Shown here piece by piece: positions 21,601 through 31,939 of a DNA stretch of 36,980 bases. The stretch covers positions 1 through 36,980 of the forward strand of contig CALXWI010000012.1 of assembly GCA_944392325.1 (NCBI GenBank), written 5' to 3'. This DNA is from an uncultured Alphaproteobacteria bacterium. Lineage in GTDB: Bacteria > Pseudomonadota > Alphaproteobacteria > RF32 > CAG-239. A model generated the notes under the pieces. The model did not search any database and was not told the origin of the DNA. It worked only from the letters and a program-made list of their open reading frames with translations. The number at the start of each line of letters is the position of its first letter. Position 1 is the stretch's first letter. Made by a program: the position numbers and the translations under genes.

Positions 21601-22638
21601 ATGTTATTGTTAATTTTATTTGCAACGCTGGCCATTGCTGTTTCGTTTATATGCTCGGTAATGGAGGCGGCGTTATTATCGATTACGCCAAGCTATATTG
21701 CTCAATTGGAAGAAAAAAGCCCTAAATGGTATAAAAAAGTATCTGCTTTTAAACAAAATATTGATACCCCGTTGGCGGCTATTTTAACGTTGAATACCAT
21801 TGCTCACACGGTTGGTGCAGCAGGAGTTGGCGCGCAGGTTGCGGCTCTATACGGGCAGGCGTATTTGGGGTTAGCGTCAGGTGTGATGACTTTAGCAATT
21901 TTGGTATTATCGGAAATATTACCAAAGACGATAGGCGCTAAATATTGGAAAAAGTTGGTGCCGACAATGTGCATAACCTTAGACGTGATGGTGTTTTGCT
22001 TAAAGCCATTCTTGATAATTTCGAACGTTATTATGGGAATGTTCGGCTCGGTTGAAGAATCTGATGTTAAAGATGAAATTAAGGCTTTGGCAAAGATGGG
22101 ACGCGATGAAAAAGTGCTGAATGATAATGAATATCGCGTTATTAATAATGTGGTTAATCTGCAAAATGTAAAAGTCGGCGATGTAATGACCCCGAGAACA
22201 GTGGTTCATACCGTACGTCCGGGGATGACGATTAAAGAGTTTGATAAATTTTTGACTACGACGCCTTTCTCTAGATTTCCGATTATTGATGAAAAAGAGC
22301 AAAAATATTTGGGCTATATTCACAAATCAAGCTCTTATAAAGCTAAGGATAGCGATGTGGTCGAAGATTTTGCTCGCCCAATGCGCAGCTTTAGCCCTGA
22401 TGCTAAACTCGAAACTGTTTTGGCTTTTATGCTGGAAGACCGAAACCATATGGCCTTAGTAATTGACGAATATGAAAATTGGGACGGTATTATTACTATG
22501 GAGGATATTATTGAAACAATCCTCGGTAAAGAGATTTTGGATGAAACCGACCAAATTGCCGATTTGCGCCTATATGCAAAAATGAAATGGAAAAAGAAAA
22601 AAGAGTTAAAAGGCATCGCTGAAGTTAGTGGCGAATAA
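21601..22638 (+). CDS. CNNM/CorC-type membrane protein with DUF21 and CBS domains
   Basis: This is an inner-membrane protein of a family linked to divalent cation efflux or magnesium homeostasis (HlyC/CorC, CNNM). The DUF21 part has about three membrane segments (about residues 1-22, 62-80 and 92-112 of the 345-residue form). It carries SEILPKTIGAKYW, a family hallmark. The cytoplasmic part holds a CBS pair, VGDVMTPRTVVHTVRP to FSRFPIIDEKEQKYLGYIH, then the second repeat ending EYENWDGIITMEDIIETILG. ATG at 21601 fits the family start. The frame extends to an ATG at 21460 through 47 residues of AT-rich, poorly coding sequence, so the start is uncertain. A C-terminal CorC transporter-associated domain is missing. 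Confidence 0.87.
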   Translation: MLLLILFATLAIAVSFICSVMEAALLSITPSYIAQLEEKSPKWYKKVSAFKQNIDTPLAAILTLNTIAHTVGAAGVGAQVAALYGQAYLGLASGVMTLAILVLSEILPKTIGAKYWKKLVPTMCITLDVMVFCLKPFLIISNVIMGMFGSVEESDVKDEIKALAKMGRDEKVLNDNEYRVINNVVNLQNVKVGDVMTPRTVVHTVRPGMTIKEFDKFLTTTPFSRFPIIDEKEQKYLGYIHKSSSYKAKDSDVVEDFARPMRSFSPDAKLETVLAFMLEDRNHMALVIDEYENWDGIITMEDIIETILGKEILDETDQIADLRLYAKMKWKKKKELKGIAEVSGE

Positions 22639-22649
22639 TTATTACAACC

Positions 22650-22683
22650 AGAGCTTGGTAAAAAAATATCAAGCTCTTTTTTT
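22650..22683 (+). terminator. Terminator after the DUF21/CBS gene
   Basis: An 8-bp stem (AGAGCTTG with CAAGCTCT) is followed by TTTTTTT. Confidence 0.88.
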
Positions 22684-22718
22684 ATATAAAAAAAACGTGG
22701 TATAACTTTCTCCTTATA

Positions 22719-22747
22719 TTGACGCTACCTATTCCCTTTGTTAAAAA
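22719..22747 (+). promoter_or_regulatory. Weak candidate promoter of the autotransporter gene
   Basis: TTGACG (22719-22724) is followed after 17 nt by TAAAAA (22742-22747), a poor -10. It lies about 60 nt before the start codon. This is motif evidence only. Confidence 0.3.
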
Positions 22748-22809
22748 AATATTAATTAGGATTTTAAATTACTGTTGCAATTACTCTTATTATATAAGGA
22801 TAAAGGCAT

Positions 22810-25800
22810 ATGTTGGCAAAATTGTTTAGAAAAACGAGGAAGGCGATTGTCTTTGTGACAATATACGCTTTCCTTCTGGCTACCTTGCCTGCTTATGCTT
22901 ATTTGCCGCCGATTAGCAATGCTCAGATGTATACTTTGGCGACTCAGGGTAATGTTCCTGCTTTGCGCGCTGCGGTACAACGTGGATTAAATATTGATAC
23001 GTTGGACAGGTATGGAAATACGGCTCTGTGTCATGCTATTTTGCAACGTAACTATACGGCTTATAATGCTTTACGTGCGGCTGGGGCTAATCCTTATCAT
23101 CCTTGTGTAAGAAACCTAAGAAATGGTTATTATGACTCTTTCTTGTCGTCTAAACGTGTGGTTCCGACAACGGCTAACTCTCGTGAAGCTTATGCTTATA
23201 TGGGGGAGGACGACTCTTGGTTCTCTGCTGCTGCATGGTGGACTTTGGGCGGAATTTTGCTCGGAGGTGCTTTAATATTAATCTTTAGCGGCGGCGGCGG
23301 CGGCAGCGGATATTATTTTCCGCAGTATAAATCTACTGATTATAGCTTGGGAGCTTTAGCCGGTACGAATCGTCCTGATTATCCTGCTGATTTGCCTTAT
23401 GATCCGGTTATTTTATTGGAGCAAAACGGTGGAACATTGACTAATGGTTCTGGCCCAGACTATAATTTGGGAGGCGATAATCCTGATGGTTGGGTAATTG
23501 CCAATGATGCTTATATTAAAGTTGATGGCGAATCTAAGCTCTTGACGGATTTGATTGATTTTAATAACAGCGCCTTGGAATATGGCGATTATATCCAAGC
23601 GGCAATGAAGGGTATCTATGGATCTACGGTGAATAACGGATATGCCGCTGATAACCCAAGGTATGACCCTAACAAAGATTATTTGATTACATTAGGGAAT
23701 AATGCAACAGCTTTAGTGGCTTTGGAAAATAGTGAAGCTAATAACTATTCTAAAATTAACATTAAGGCGGAAAACGGCACTATTGGCATGATTGCCAGTC
23801 AAGATTCAATTGCGACCAATGATATTAATGGGCAAATTAATATTAACTATATTGGCTCCAAAGATAATCATGGCGTTATCGGAATGTATGCCGATACCAA
23901 CTCTACAATCGTGAATAATGGGCTCATTATGGGGCAAGACCATTCTTCGGAGCCTTCGGCCGGAACAATTACCGGTATGCGCGGACAATTAATTAATCAG
24001 GAATTGGCTCCTTTTTCGAAGACTTATGTGAAGAATAATGGCAGAATCGAATTAGATATTGCGGCTGATAATCGTGAAGTAAAAACATCTTTAGTCGGTA
24101 TGGGAAGCTGGCTGGAAGATGAGTTCTTGAATGGGACAATGCTGCTTTCTCGTGCCGGAACAATTTATTTGGACAACTTGGGATCTATTCTTATAAATGT
24201 GGCCTTGAGCGGTTCAGGTACATATAATGCGGTCAGCGAGGACGGGACATCTTATTTGATGCAAGGAATCGGAGGCATTATCGGTATGCGTTCTGATGGT
24301 AATACCGTTGCAACCAATAGCGCTTTAATCGACATCAAAATTACAGATACCGGTGATGCTGAAAATACTGTCGCTGGTAATGCAGCTGGTATGCAGTCTG
24401 TTCATGGTGGAACTATTACTAATGAAAATACTATTAATGTTACGGGTGGAACCGGAAACTTTGGTATGCTCGCAGTCAGAGGAGAAGGCACAAACTCTGA
24501 ATTTAATAATGATGCTCATGAGCCGCGCCTAAATAACTACGGAACCATTAATGTTGATTCTGAAGGTGGTTTTGGTATGGCCTCTTTCAATGGTGGAGGT
24601 TCTGTAAACACCGGCACAATTAATTTGGCTAAGCAAGGAACCGGTATTCAACATGATACGGGGATGATTGCTAACAGTGGTAAAATTAATTTAGAGCAAG
24701 GCGGTGTTGGTATTGCAATGACACAGCAAGGTGATATTACCAATGAGCTGAATGGGGCTATATATATTGATAATGCCTTAGCAAATACTGATACTACTGA
24801 TGGGTCTGAGGGAGATGGCTCTGAGACCGCTGAAAAGAAAGAAAGTATTGGTATTTTGCAACAAAACGGAACCGTAATAAATGACGGAACCATAACTTTG
24901 GTTAATACAACAGGGGCTGAAAATACTATTTCTTATGGCATTAAATCAATGCAAGGAAATGTAACAAGCAGCAATACCATTACCATAAGTGATGCTAATG
25001 ATAGTTACGCTATCTCAGCTCAAAAAGGAAACATTACTAACAGTGGCGGAATAGTTATCAATAATTCTGACGGGGCCTTGGATGGCATTGGATATGGCTT
25101 GCTTACCGGTACAGGAAATATTGATAATAGCGGAACAATATCTATTGCTAATAAAAATGAGGCTTATGCTATATCTACAACAAATGGCAATATTACCAAT
25201 AGTGCGGCGCTTAACATTAGCGGACATAAGGGGACTATTTCTAAAACGGCTTATGGTATTAAGTCAGCTAAAGGTTCGGTTAACAACCAAGGCAATATCA
25301 ATATTACTGATACTAAAGACAGTTATGGTATTTCGGCTGAGAACGGAAATATTACCAATGATGGAAATATTACTTTAGACAATACTTCTGGCGCTTTAGA
25401 AGGCATCGGATTTGGTATTCAAGGCGGCGGATATATTCCTCCCTCATCTTCTAGCAGCGGCGGTGATGAAAGTAGCGGAAATGGGGCCAGCGACATTACC
25501 AATACCGGAAATATTACTATTTCAGATAAAAATCAGGCTTATGCGATTGCTACGGCTAATGGTGATGTGGTTAACTCTGGAGAATTAACCCTTAATGGTT
25601 CTCAGGGCGCATTATCTGAGCTTGGATATGGTATTGCGGTTGGTAATGGTTCGGTTAACAACTCGGCTGAAATCACAATTGCTAATACAAATAATAGTTA
25701 TGCTATTGCCATTGAAAATGGTGATATTACAAATACTGCTAACTTAACCATTAGCGGTAGGAAGGGTAATATTTCATCTATGGCGTATGGACTTAAATCA

Positions 25801-28800
25801 GCCAAAGGTACTGTTAACAATAAAGGTAACATTACTATCACTGACACTAAAGATAGTTATGGTATTGCCGCTGAGAATGGTAATATTACCAATGAAGGAA
25901 ATATTACTTTGGATAATACTTCTGGCGCTTTAGAAGGCATTGGATATGGTATTCAAGGCGGTGGATATGTTCCTCCCTCTTCTTCTAGCAGTGGTGGCGA
26001 AGGATCAAGCAGCGGTGGCGAAAGTTCTAGCAGTGGAGGTGCTTCAACTGGTAGCAGTAGTAGCGGGGCTAGCAATGTTACTAATACCGGAACTATTACA
26101 ATTTCGGATAAAAATCAGGCTTATGCGATTGCTACGGCTAATGGTGATGTAATTAACTCAGGAGTAATTACATTAAACGGAGCTCAGGGCGCATTGTCTG
26201 AGCTTGGATATGGTATTACTGTTGGTAATGGTTCGGTTAATAACTCGGCCGAGATTACAATTACCAATACCAAAGACAGTTATGCTATTGCCGTAGAAAA
26301 TGGCGACATTACCAACACCGGTGAGATTAATTTATATAATAAGACCGGAGCTTTAGAAGGTATTGGCTATGGCTTAAAGACCGGACGCGGCGATATAACC
26401 AGCAATGCAGATATTACGATTTCAAACAAGAACGAAGCTTATGCCATCGCAACGGATTATGGTAATATTGATAGTAACAACGCTATTGTTATTAACAACA
26501 ATACCGGTGCTAATGGCAGTATTGCTTATGGTATCAAAGGTGGCAACGGGTATATTAACAGCAATAATACCATTACGATTAATAATGCAAATGAAGGATA
26601 CGGTATTTATACCTCTAATGGTCAAGTTACAAATAATGCGGACATTACTTTAACTAATAGTCAGCAGGCTCAAAATAAGACTTCTTATGGTATTAAGGCA
26701 GATGCCGGATCTGTTGTGAACAATGCTGATATCTATATGAATGTTACCGGTGATACTACTGGTGAAGTTAGTAATGATTCTGGTTCGTTTGGTATTTGGG
26801 GCGGCGAAGCAAATATTGTTAACTCGGCTAATAGTAATATTGTGTTTACACAACGTGGTAACGGTATGCATACAGAATCCGGAAGTAACGACAACTATGG
26901 TACGATTCATATGCAAGATGGCGGAACCGGTATGTCGACGGCTTCAGGTAATGCCACAAACCACGAAAATGCAACCATTACAATTGATGATACCGGTGTG
27001 GGTATGAAATCAGGCAAAGGTAATGCGATTAATGACGGAACGATTAATATTACCGGTACGTTATCTACGGGTATGGAATCGGAGCGTTATGCCGTAAACA
27101 ATAATATTATTAATGTTACCGGATATAACTCTAAAGGTATGAGTGTTGTTACGGAAAATGCTCAAATTGTTAACAACGGTCAAATTTTGTTGAACTCTGA
27201 CCATAATGGATTGTTGAACTATGGTATGTATGGTGAAAAAGGAATTTATAGCCGTATGGTCAACAACAAAGATATTTTGATTACCGGTCGTGAATATCCA
27301 TCTACCGAAAATATTGCTTATGGTATGTATCTAGATGAAGGTGAAGCCAAAAACTATGGCAACATCACTTTAAACAAAATGTTTGGCTATGGTATGTATT
27401 TGGTTACCGGTGGTACTTTGGATAACTATGGCAATATTGCGTTAAATTATGGCGGTGTTGGTATGGGCGCCGGTGGCACCCCTGAATCGCCGGCTACTTC
27501 GGCTATGATTAACCATGAAGATAGTGCTATTACGGCTAACGGGCAGTTTTCTTATGGTATGAAAGGCGAAGGAACAGCTACGGCTTGGAATGACGGCTCA
27601 ATTGAGATTACTGGAGATGATTCTTATGGTATCTTCACTACTAACGGAAGCGGAACTAACACCAGCTCGATTGTAATGAACTCTTCAAATAATACCGGTA
27701 TGCACAGTGTCGCAGCTGATACCATAAACAAATCGACCGGTGTAATTACCATTAACGGAGAAAGCTCTGTCGGTATGAGCACACAAGACGGCGGAACCAG
27801 CGATACATCAAAAGTTGGGGCTTCAAACGAAGGTATTATCAACTTGGAGGCTAGTGCGACATCTTCTACCGGTATGACGGTCTTGGGGAGCGGTGTGGCT
27901 ACCAACAACAACCAAATTAATGTAAAAAGTACTAACTCTTCAGGTATGTGGGCACAAGGTGAAAGTGGAACGGTTATTAATGCCGGAACAATCACCGTTA
28001 CCGGAAATGAATCCTCTGGTATGATGGCTACTGCCGGAACTGCTACCAATAACAAGGAAATTATTATTCAGTCTGATGACTCTTATGGTATGTATGCTAA
28101 TGGTGATACGGCTAAGATTGTTAACGGTATGAATGGTACTATTACTATTGATGACGCCAATGATAGTAAATATGCTATGTATGTAAAGAATGGCGAAGGT
28201 GTAAATGAAGGCACCCTCACCTTCTCTAAACAAGGCTTAGTGGCAATGTATGTGGAGAAAGGCAGCATTGAAAATAATCGCACAATTAATTTGAGCGGTG
28301 ATAACTCTGTTGCTATGCAAGGTGCCGGCGAAAACAATGCTACTTTGACTAACGTGGCCGGAAAAGATGGTCCCTTGGATTATGAAGATTTGCCAACATT
28401 CTCGACCGACTTGGGAATTATTATCAGCGGTAATAATTCTACAGGTATGAAAGCCGGTGGAAACACCACCGCAACCAATGATATTAATGGCGTGATTACC
28501 GTTAATGGACCGAACTCTTATGGTATGGTGGCAACCGGTGTTACTTTGGGTGGTGAAACTATTTATGGTACAGCTATCAACAATGGTTTGATTATTGTCA
28601 ATGATTCTACTTCACAGGCTTTATATGCTGATGGTGGTATTGTTCAAAACGGAACTTCAGGTATGATTTATACCAATGGAAGTATTGCGATTAATGTAAG
28701 CTCTGGTACAGGTACAAACCTTGGTATTATTCGCAATGATAATGGTAACTTTACCGCAATGTATGCAGAAGGCGGCACTATTGATAACCAAGGACGTATT

Positions 28801-31800
28801 ACTTTAAACGGTGATGCCTCTGTTGGTATGGAAGTAAACGGCTCGGCTACTGCTACCAACTCTTTGAAAACAAGTAGAATTGAGGTCAACGGTGCAAACT
28901 CCATCGGTATGCAGGCCAAAAAAGGTACGGCGTCAAACTCTGGTGTTATCAATGTAAACGGCGGTACAGGGTCGGTAGCCATGCAGGCAGACGGCGGAAC
29001 TATTACCAATGAATCTACCGGAGCGTTATCGTCTTCAGTTGAAAACGGAGTATTGATGCTGGTAAACCAAGGTGATGGTATCAATAAAGGTAAGATATCT
29101 TTGGATACAATGGGTATTACCGCGATGAGAGCGTTAGCTGGATCAATTACCAATAACAGCGGGGCAAAGATTGCATTGACTGGTAATAATGCTGTGGGCA
29201 TGGATGCGGCTGGAGGAACAGCTCAGAATAATGGCAACATTAGTATCGATGGTGATGGTGGTAAGGCGATGTCATCAAGCAATGCAGGAAAAGCCATAAA
29301 CAATGGACAGATTGATGTTTATAATGCTAATGCTTATGCTTTATATACTAACGGAGGAACAATTACAAATACTTCTGCCGGAAAAATTAATACCGTTGGT
29401 TCTTCAGCTATGTATGTAGCTCAGGGTGATGCGTATAACGAAGGTAACATTGAAAACTCAAACCAAAATTTCCATGCTATCCATGTGGTGAACGGAACAG
29501 GTTCAAATACGGGGACGATTAGCTTATCTGGTGAAGGAGCTTCCGGTATTTACATCCAGAGCGGTACAGCAACAAACTCAGGCGGAACGATTACTATGAC
29601 CGGAACCGGAAATACCTATGGTATTAATGGTTTGGATGGTACGGGCAGTGTAATCATCACTAACAGTGGCGCTATTGATGTTTCCAGCGGTATGGGTATT
29701 GCAAATAACAATGGCTCTGTCACCAATGAAAAAGTTGGTCGTATAACCGTTAACGGAGTTGGTATTTATACAGTAAATGGAAGCGCAACAAATGAAGGTA
29801 TTATTAAGGCTTCTGGAAGTGGGGCTATCGGTATGCAATCTACCGGTAGCGGAGGTCTCAATAACTCTATTGGCAATATTACGGTAGATGGTACTTCTTC
29901 TATCGGTATGTCTGCTCAAGGCGGATCTATTATAAACGATTCAACAATTTCTGTTACCGGACAGCAGAGCATTGGTTTGTTTAATGACGGTGGGACTGTA
30001 TCTAACGGCAATGCGGCTTCATTAAGCGTTGAAGGTAAAGATGCCGTCGGCATTCAAGTGGTTAATGGAGGTAAGGCTACCAACCAAGGGAACTTAATGG
30101 TTCAAGGTAAATATGGTATGTTTGCTAATAATGGTAGCTCAGTTACAAATACGGTTTCTGGAACAATTACTTTGCGTAATGGAGAGTACGCTATGTATGC
30201 AACAGGAGGATCAAAGGCAACCAATGAAGGTACTATTATTTTGCAAGGTGGTGGTGCATGGGGGTATTGTGATGCTTCTTCTGTTTGCGTGAATACCGGT
30301 AAGGTAGAAACGCCTACTGCTACAATGAGCCTATTTAGCGCCGGAAGAATGTTGGTTGGAAACGGTGGAAACTTTACGGCGGCTAATATTGAAGGTGATT
30401 TAGGTATTGATGCGACGACTATTGACGGAAACGAGGCTGTATTTAAAAATGCTGTAACTTCGTCTAATGTAAACAACCTGAATGTTTATGGCTCTGCTTG
30501 GTTCAATGATGTATCTTTGGTTGAAAGTGAAGATGAGGTAGAAAAAGCGGCTACGGATAGCGCCTCTGAGAACGATGCAGAAGCTCAACCTGTAGCTAAA
30601 CTTGCAGCTCGTCCTATGATGTTATCGATGGCCGCTCCTATAGACATTGCTTTAACAGAAGATGAGACTCAAGAAGATATTATTAGTGATACTACGGATA
30701 GTGTAAATGTTAATAATAATGATAACGGTTCCGAAGATGAAAAGCAGATGCACAACTACGATATCGTGGTTAAAAAAGGTCGCTTGAGCACTATCTTGGC
30801 TAATAATGTTGGTATTGAAGACCGCAGCGTATTGGATAAGCTTGATAATGCTTATGAAGCTGGCGCTCAGTCGCAGGTATTTGATGCTATGAAGTCGGCT
30901 TATACTAATGATGAACTCAATTCTACTATTAAGAAAGAGCTCGGACTTGACTTCTTTGCTAACTTTGCTAAGCAAAATTTGGATGTTATTAAGAGTGCTG
31001 ACCGCCAAATTAACACTGCTATCTTTAACAATCGCAGTGATAAAGAAGTTCGCTTTATGACCGGTTATGACTTTATGTCTCGTAGTCAGAAAGCTACCAC
31101 TTATCTTGCTGATTATGAAGACCAGGCTCACTCTATCTTCGGTATGTTAGATCGTAAGTTTAATGATCACTTCCGCTATGGTGTTGGTGCGATTATGTCT
31201 AGCCTGAACAGTGAATATGATAGTGATGCTTCTTCTCGTGATGAAGTAATGTTCCAAATTTTGTTCCCATTGACAGCGCAATTTGAAAATACCAAGATTG
31301 TGTCAGTTCCGCGAATCGGTATGGGATTTGGTGAATATACTCGTCGTACATTCTCTGGAAAGTATGAGGCTGATACAACTAACTATTACTATGGTATTAC
31401 CAACGAGGCTCGTCATAATATTGATATGGGTTGGTTTGGCTTAGAGCCTACTTTAGAGTTCAATGTCTTGGGTATTCGTCAAAACAAGATTAAAGAGAAT
31501 GGGGCTCTTGAAGTTGACGCTAGTGATAGTTTATCAGTTGAGGCTGGTGCTGGCTTGTATGCTACCAAATTGTTTGAATTTGGTGAGGGGCATACTCTTA
31601 AGCTCCGTGCCGGTGGTACAATTTATCATGAATTGGCTGACCCGTACAAAGCTCAGACTGCTCGTCTGCGTGATGCCGGTATAAATTACAACATCAACAG
31701 TTATGATGCTGACAGAACTAGAGGTATTTTGTCATTGCGTGTAGATTATAATTACAACAAGTTCAACTTCTACAGCGAGTTCAACAAATACATCGAATCT

Positions 31801-31845
31801 GATGATGCTTATGCCATCAATGCCGGTATGGGGTACAAGTTCTAG
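22810..31845 (+). CDS. Giant autotransporter with N-terminal ankyrin-like region
   Basis: This is a predicted surface protein of 3011 residues. It opens with a signal peptide (residues 1-30, ending PAYA). Ankyrin-like repeats follow at about residues 36-98 (NVPALRAAVQRGLNIDTLDRYGNTALCHAIL). A strongly hydrophobic helix at about residues 141-160 runs into a Gly-rich stretch. The passenger, about residues 175-2560, is a beta-solenoid of very many units of roughly 20-25 residues (GxITNxGxIxI...YGI or GMxA). An acidic linker is at about 2575-2660. The C-terminal autotransporter beta-barrel ends in the typical aromatic residue (YAINAGMGYKF). Two near-identical blocks 534 bp apart include Ser/Gly linkers after GGGYxPPSSSSSGG. 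It is likely an adhesin; the ligand is unknown. Confidence 0.9.
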   Translation: MLAKLFRKTRKAIVFVTIYAFLLATLPAYAYLPPISNAQMYTLATQGNVPALRAAVQRGLNIDTLDRYGNTALCHAILQRNYTAYNALRAAGANPYHPCVRNLRNGYYDSFLSSKRVVPTTANSREAYAYMGEDDSWFSAAAWWTLGGILLGGALILIFSGGGGGSGYYFPQYKSTDYSLGALAGTNRPDYPADLPYDPVILLEQNGGTLTNGSGPDYNLGGDNPDGWVIANDAYIKVDGESKLLTDLIDFNNSALEYGDYIQAAMKGIYGSTVNNGYAADNPRYDPNKDYLITLGNNATALVALENSEANNYSKINIKAENGTIGMIASQDSIATNDINGQININYIGSKDNHGVIGMYADTNSTIVNNGLIMGQDHSSEPSAGTITGMRGQLINQELAPFSKTYVKNNGRIELDIAADNREVKTSLVGMGSWLEDEFLNGTMLLSRAGTIYLDNLGSILINVALSGSGTYNAVSEDGTSYLMQGIGGIIGMRSDGNTVATNSALIDIKITDTGDAENTVAGNAAGMQSVHGGTITNENTINVTGGTGNFGMLAVRGEGTNSEFNNDAHEPRLNNYGTINVDSEGGFGMASFNGGGSVNTGTINLAKQGTGIQHDTGMIANSGKINLEQGGVGIAMTQQGDITNELNGAIYIDNALANTDTTDGSEGDGSETAEKKESIGILQQNGTVINDGTITLVNTTGAENTISYGIKSMQGNVTSSNTITISDANDSYAISAQKGNITNSGGIVINNSDGALDGIGYGLLTGTGNIDNSGTISIANKNEAYAISTTNGNITNSAALNISGHKGTISKTAYGIKSAKGSVNNQGNINITDTKDSYGISAENGNITNDGNITLDNTSGALEGIGFGIQGGGYIPPSSSSSGGDESSGNGASDITNTGNITISDKNQAYAIATANGDVVNSGELTLNGSQGALSELGYGIAVGNGSVNNSAEITIANTNNSYAIAIENGDITNTANLTISGRKGNISSMAYGLKSAKGTVNNKGNITITDTKDSYGIAAENGNITNEGNITLDNTSGALEGIGYGIQGGGYVPPSSSSSGGEGSSSGGESSSSGGASTGSSSSGASNVTNTGTITISDKNQAYAIATANGDVINSGVITLNGAQGALSELGYGITVGNGSVNNSAEITITNTKDSYAIAVENGDITNTGEINLYNKTGALEGIGYGLKTGRGDITSNADITISNKNEAYAIATDYGNIDSNNAIVINNNTGANGSIAYGIKGGNGYINSNNTITINNANEGYGIYTSNGQVTNNADITLTNSQQAQNKTSYGIKADAGSVVNNADIYMNVTGDTTGEVSNDSGSFGIWGGEANIVNSANSNIVFTQRGNGMHTESGSNDNYGTIHMQDGGTGMSTASGNATNHENATITIDDTGVGMKSGKGNAINDGTINITGTLSTGMESERYAVNNNIINVTGYNSKGMSVVTENAQIVNNGQILLNSDHNGLLNYGMYGEKGIYSRMVNNKDILITGREYPSTENIAYGMYLDEGEAKNYGNITLNKMFGYGMYLVTGGTLDNYGNIALNYGGVGMGAGGTPESPATSAMINHEDSAITANGQFSYGMKGEGTATAWNDGSIEITGDDSYGIFTTNGSGTNTSSIVMNSSNNTGMHSVAADTINKSTGVITINGESSVGMSTQDGGTSDTSKVGASNEGIINLEASATSSTGMTVLGSGVATNNNQINVKSTNSSGMWAQGESGTVINAGTITVTGNESSGMMATAGTATNNKEIIIQSDDSYGMYANGDTAKIVNGMNGTITIDDANDSKYAMYVKNGEGVNEGTLTFSKQGLVAMYVEKGSIENNRTINLSGDNSVAMQGAGENNATLTNVAGKDGPLDYEDLPTFSTDLGIIISGNNSTGMKAGGNTTATNDINGVITVNGPNSYGMVATGVTLGGETIYGTAINNGLIIVNDSTSQALYADGGIVQNGTSGMIYTNGSIAINVSSGTGTNLGIIRNDNGNFTAMYAEGGTIDNQGRITLNGDASVGMEVNGSATATNSLKTSRIEVNGANSIGMQAKKGTASNSGVINVNGGTGSVAMQADGGTITNESTGALSSSVENGVLMLVNQGDGINKGKISLDTMGITAMRALAGSITNNSGAKIALTGNNAVGMDAAGGTAQNNGNISIDGDGGKAMSSSNAGKAINNGQIDVYNANAYALYTNGGTITNTSAGKINTVGSSAMYVAQGDAYNEGNIENSNQNFHAIHVVNGTGSNTGTISLSGEGASGIYIQSGTATNSGGTITMTGTGNTYGINGLDGTGSVIITNSGAIDVSSGMGIANNNGSVTNEKVGRITVNGVGIYTVNGSATNEGIIKASGSGAIGMQSTGSGGLNNSIGNITVDGTSSIGMSAQGGSIINDSTISVTGQQSIGLFNDGGTVSNGNAASLSVEGKDAVGIQVVNGGKATNQGNLMVQGKYGMFANNGSSVTNTVSGTITLRNGEYAMYATGGSKATNEGTIILQGGGAWGYCDASSVCVNTGKVETPTATMSLFSAGRMLVGNGGNFTAANIEGDLGIDATTIDGNEAVFKNAVTSSNVNNLNVYGSAWFNDVSLVESEDEVEKAATDSASENDAEAQPVAKLAARPMMLSMAAPIDIALTEDETQEDIISDTTDSVNVNNNDNGSEDEKQMHNYDIVVKKGRLSTILANNVGIEDRSVLDKLDNAYEAGAQSQVFDAMKSAYTNDELNSTIKKELGLDFFANFAKQNLDVIKSADRQINTAIFNNRSDKEVRFMTGYDFMSRSQKATTYLADYEDQAHSIFGMLDRKFNDHFRYGVGAIMSSLNSEYDSDASSRDEVMFQILFPLTAQFENTKIVSVPRIGMGFGEYTRRTFSGKYEADTTNYYYGITNEARHNIDMGWFGLEPTLEFNVLGIRQNKIKENGALEVDASDSLSVEAGAGLYATKLFEFGEGHTLKLRAGGTIYHELADPYKAQTARLRDAGINYNINSYDADRTRGILSLRVDYNYNKFNFYSEFNKYIESDDAYAINAGMGYKF
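25248..26315 (+). repeat. 534-bp tandem internal repeat within the autotransporter gene
   Basis: A unit of about 178 codons occurs twice in a row. Matching landmarks such as KSAKG.VNN.GNI and GGGY.PPSSSSSGG are exactly 534 bp apart (25250 to 25784, 25440 to 25974). The Ser/Gly linker after PPSSSSSGG is longer in the second unit, so the DNA also varies by short in-frame insertion. It suggests recombination or slippage that changes protein length without breaking the frame. Confidence 0.75.
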
Positions 31846-31864
31846 GTCAGATAGGGGGTAAAAA

Positions 31865-31892
31865 AATAACCGGCGCTTGAGCGTCGGTTATT
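31865..31892. terminator. Terminator between the autotransporter and the histidine phosphatase
   Basis: A 12-bp stem with one G-U pair and a TTGA loop (31865-31876 with 31881-31892). The minus strand continues into a long T-run, so it best serves the phosphatase gene; it can also act on the plus strand. The following 31893-31939 contains two short palindromes and nothing else recognised. Confidence 0.8.
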
Positions 31893-31939
31893 CGCCTCTT
31901 CCGGTGGCTAGTCACCGTCCTCTCCGTCCGGAGAAGAAG

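Noticed and set aside
28668-29201. A 177-codon minus-strand frame inside the autotransporter gene.
   Set aside because: The Asn/Gly/Thr-rich repeats of the sense gene create long antisense frames; the protein is a low-complexity shadow.
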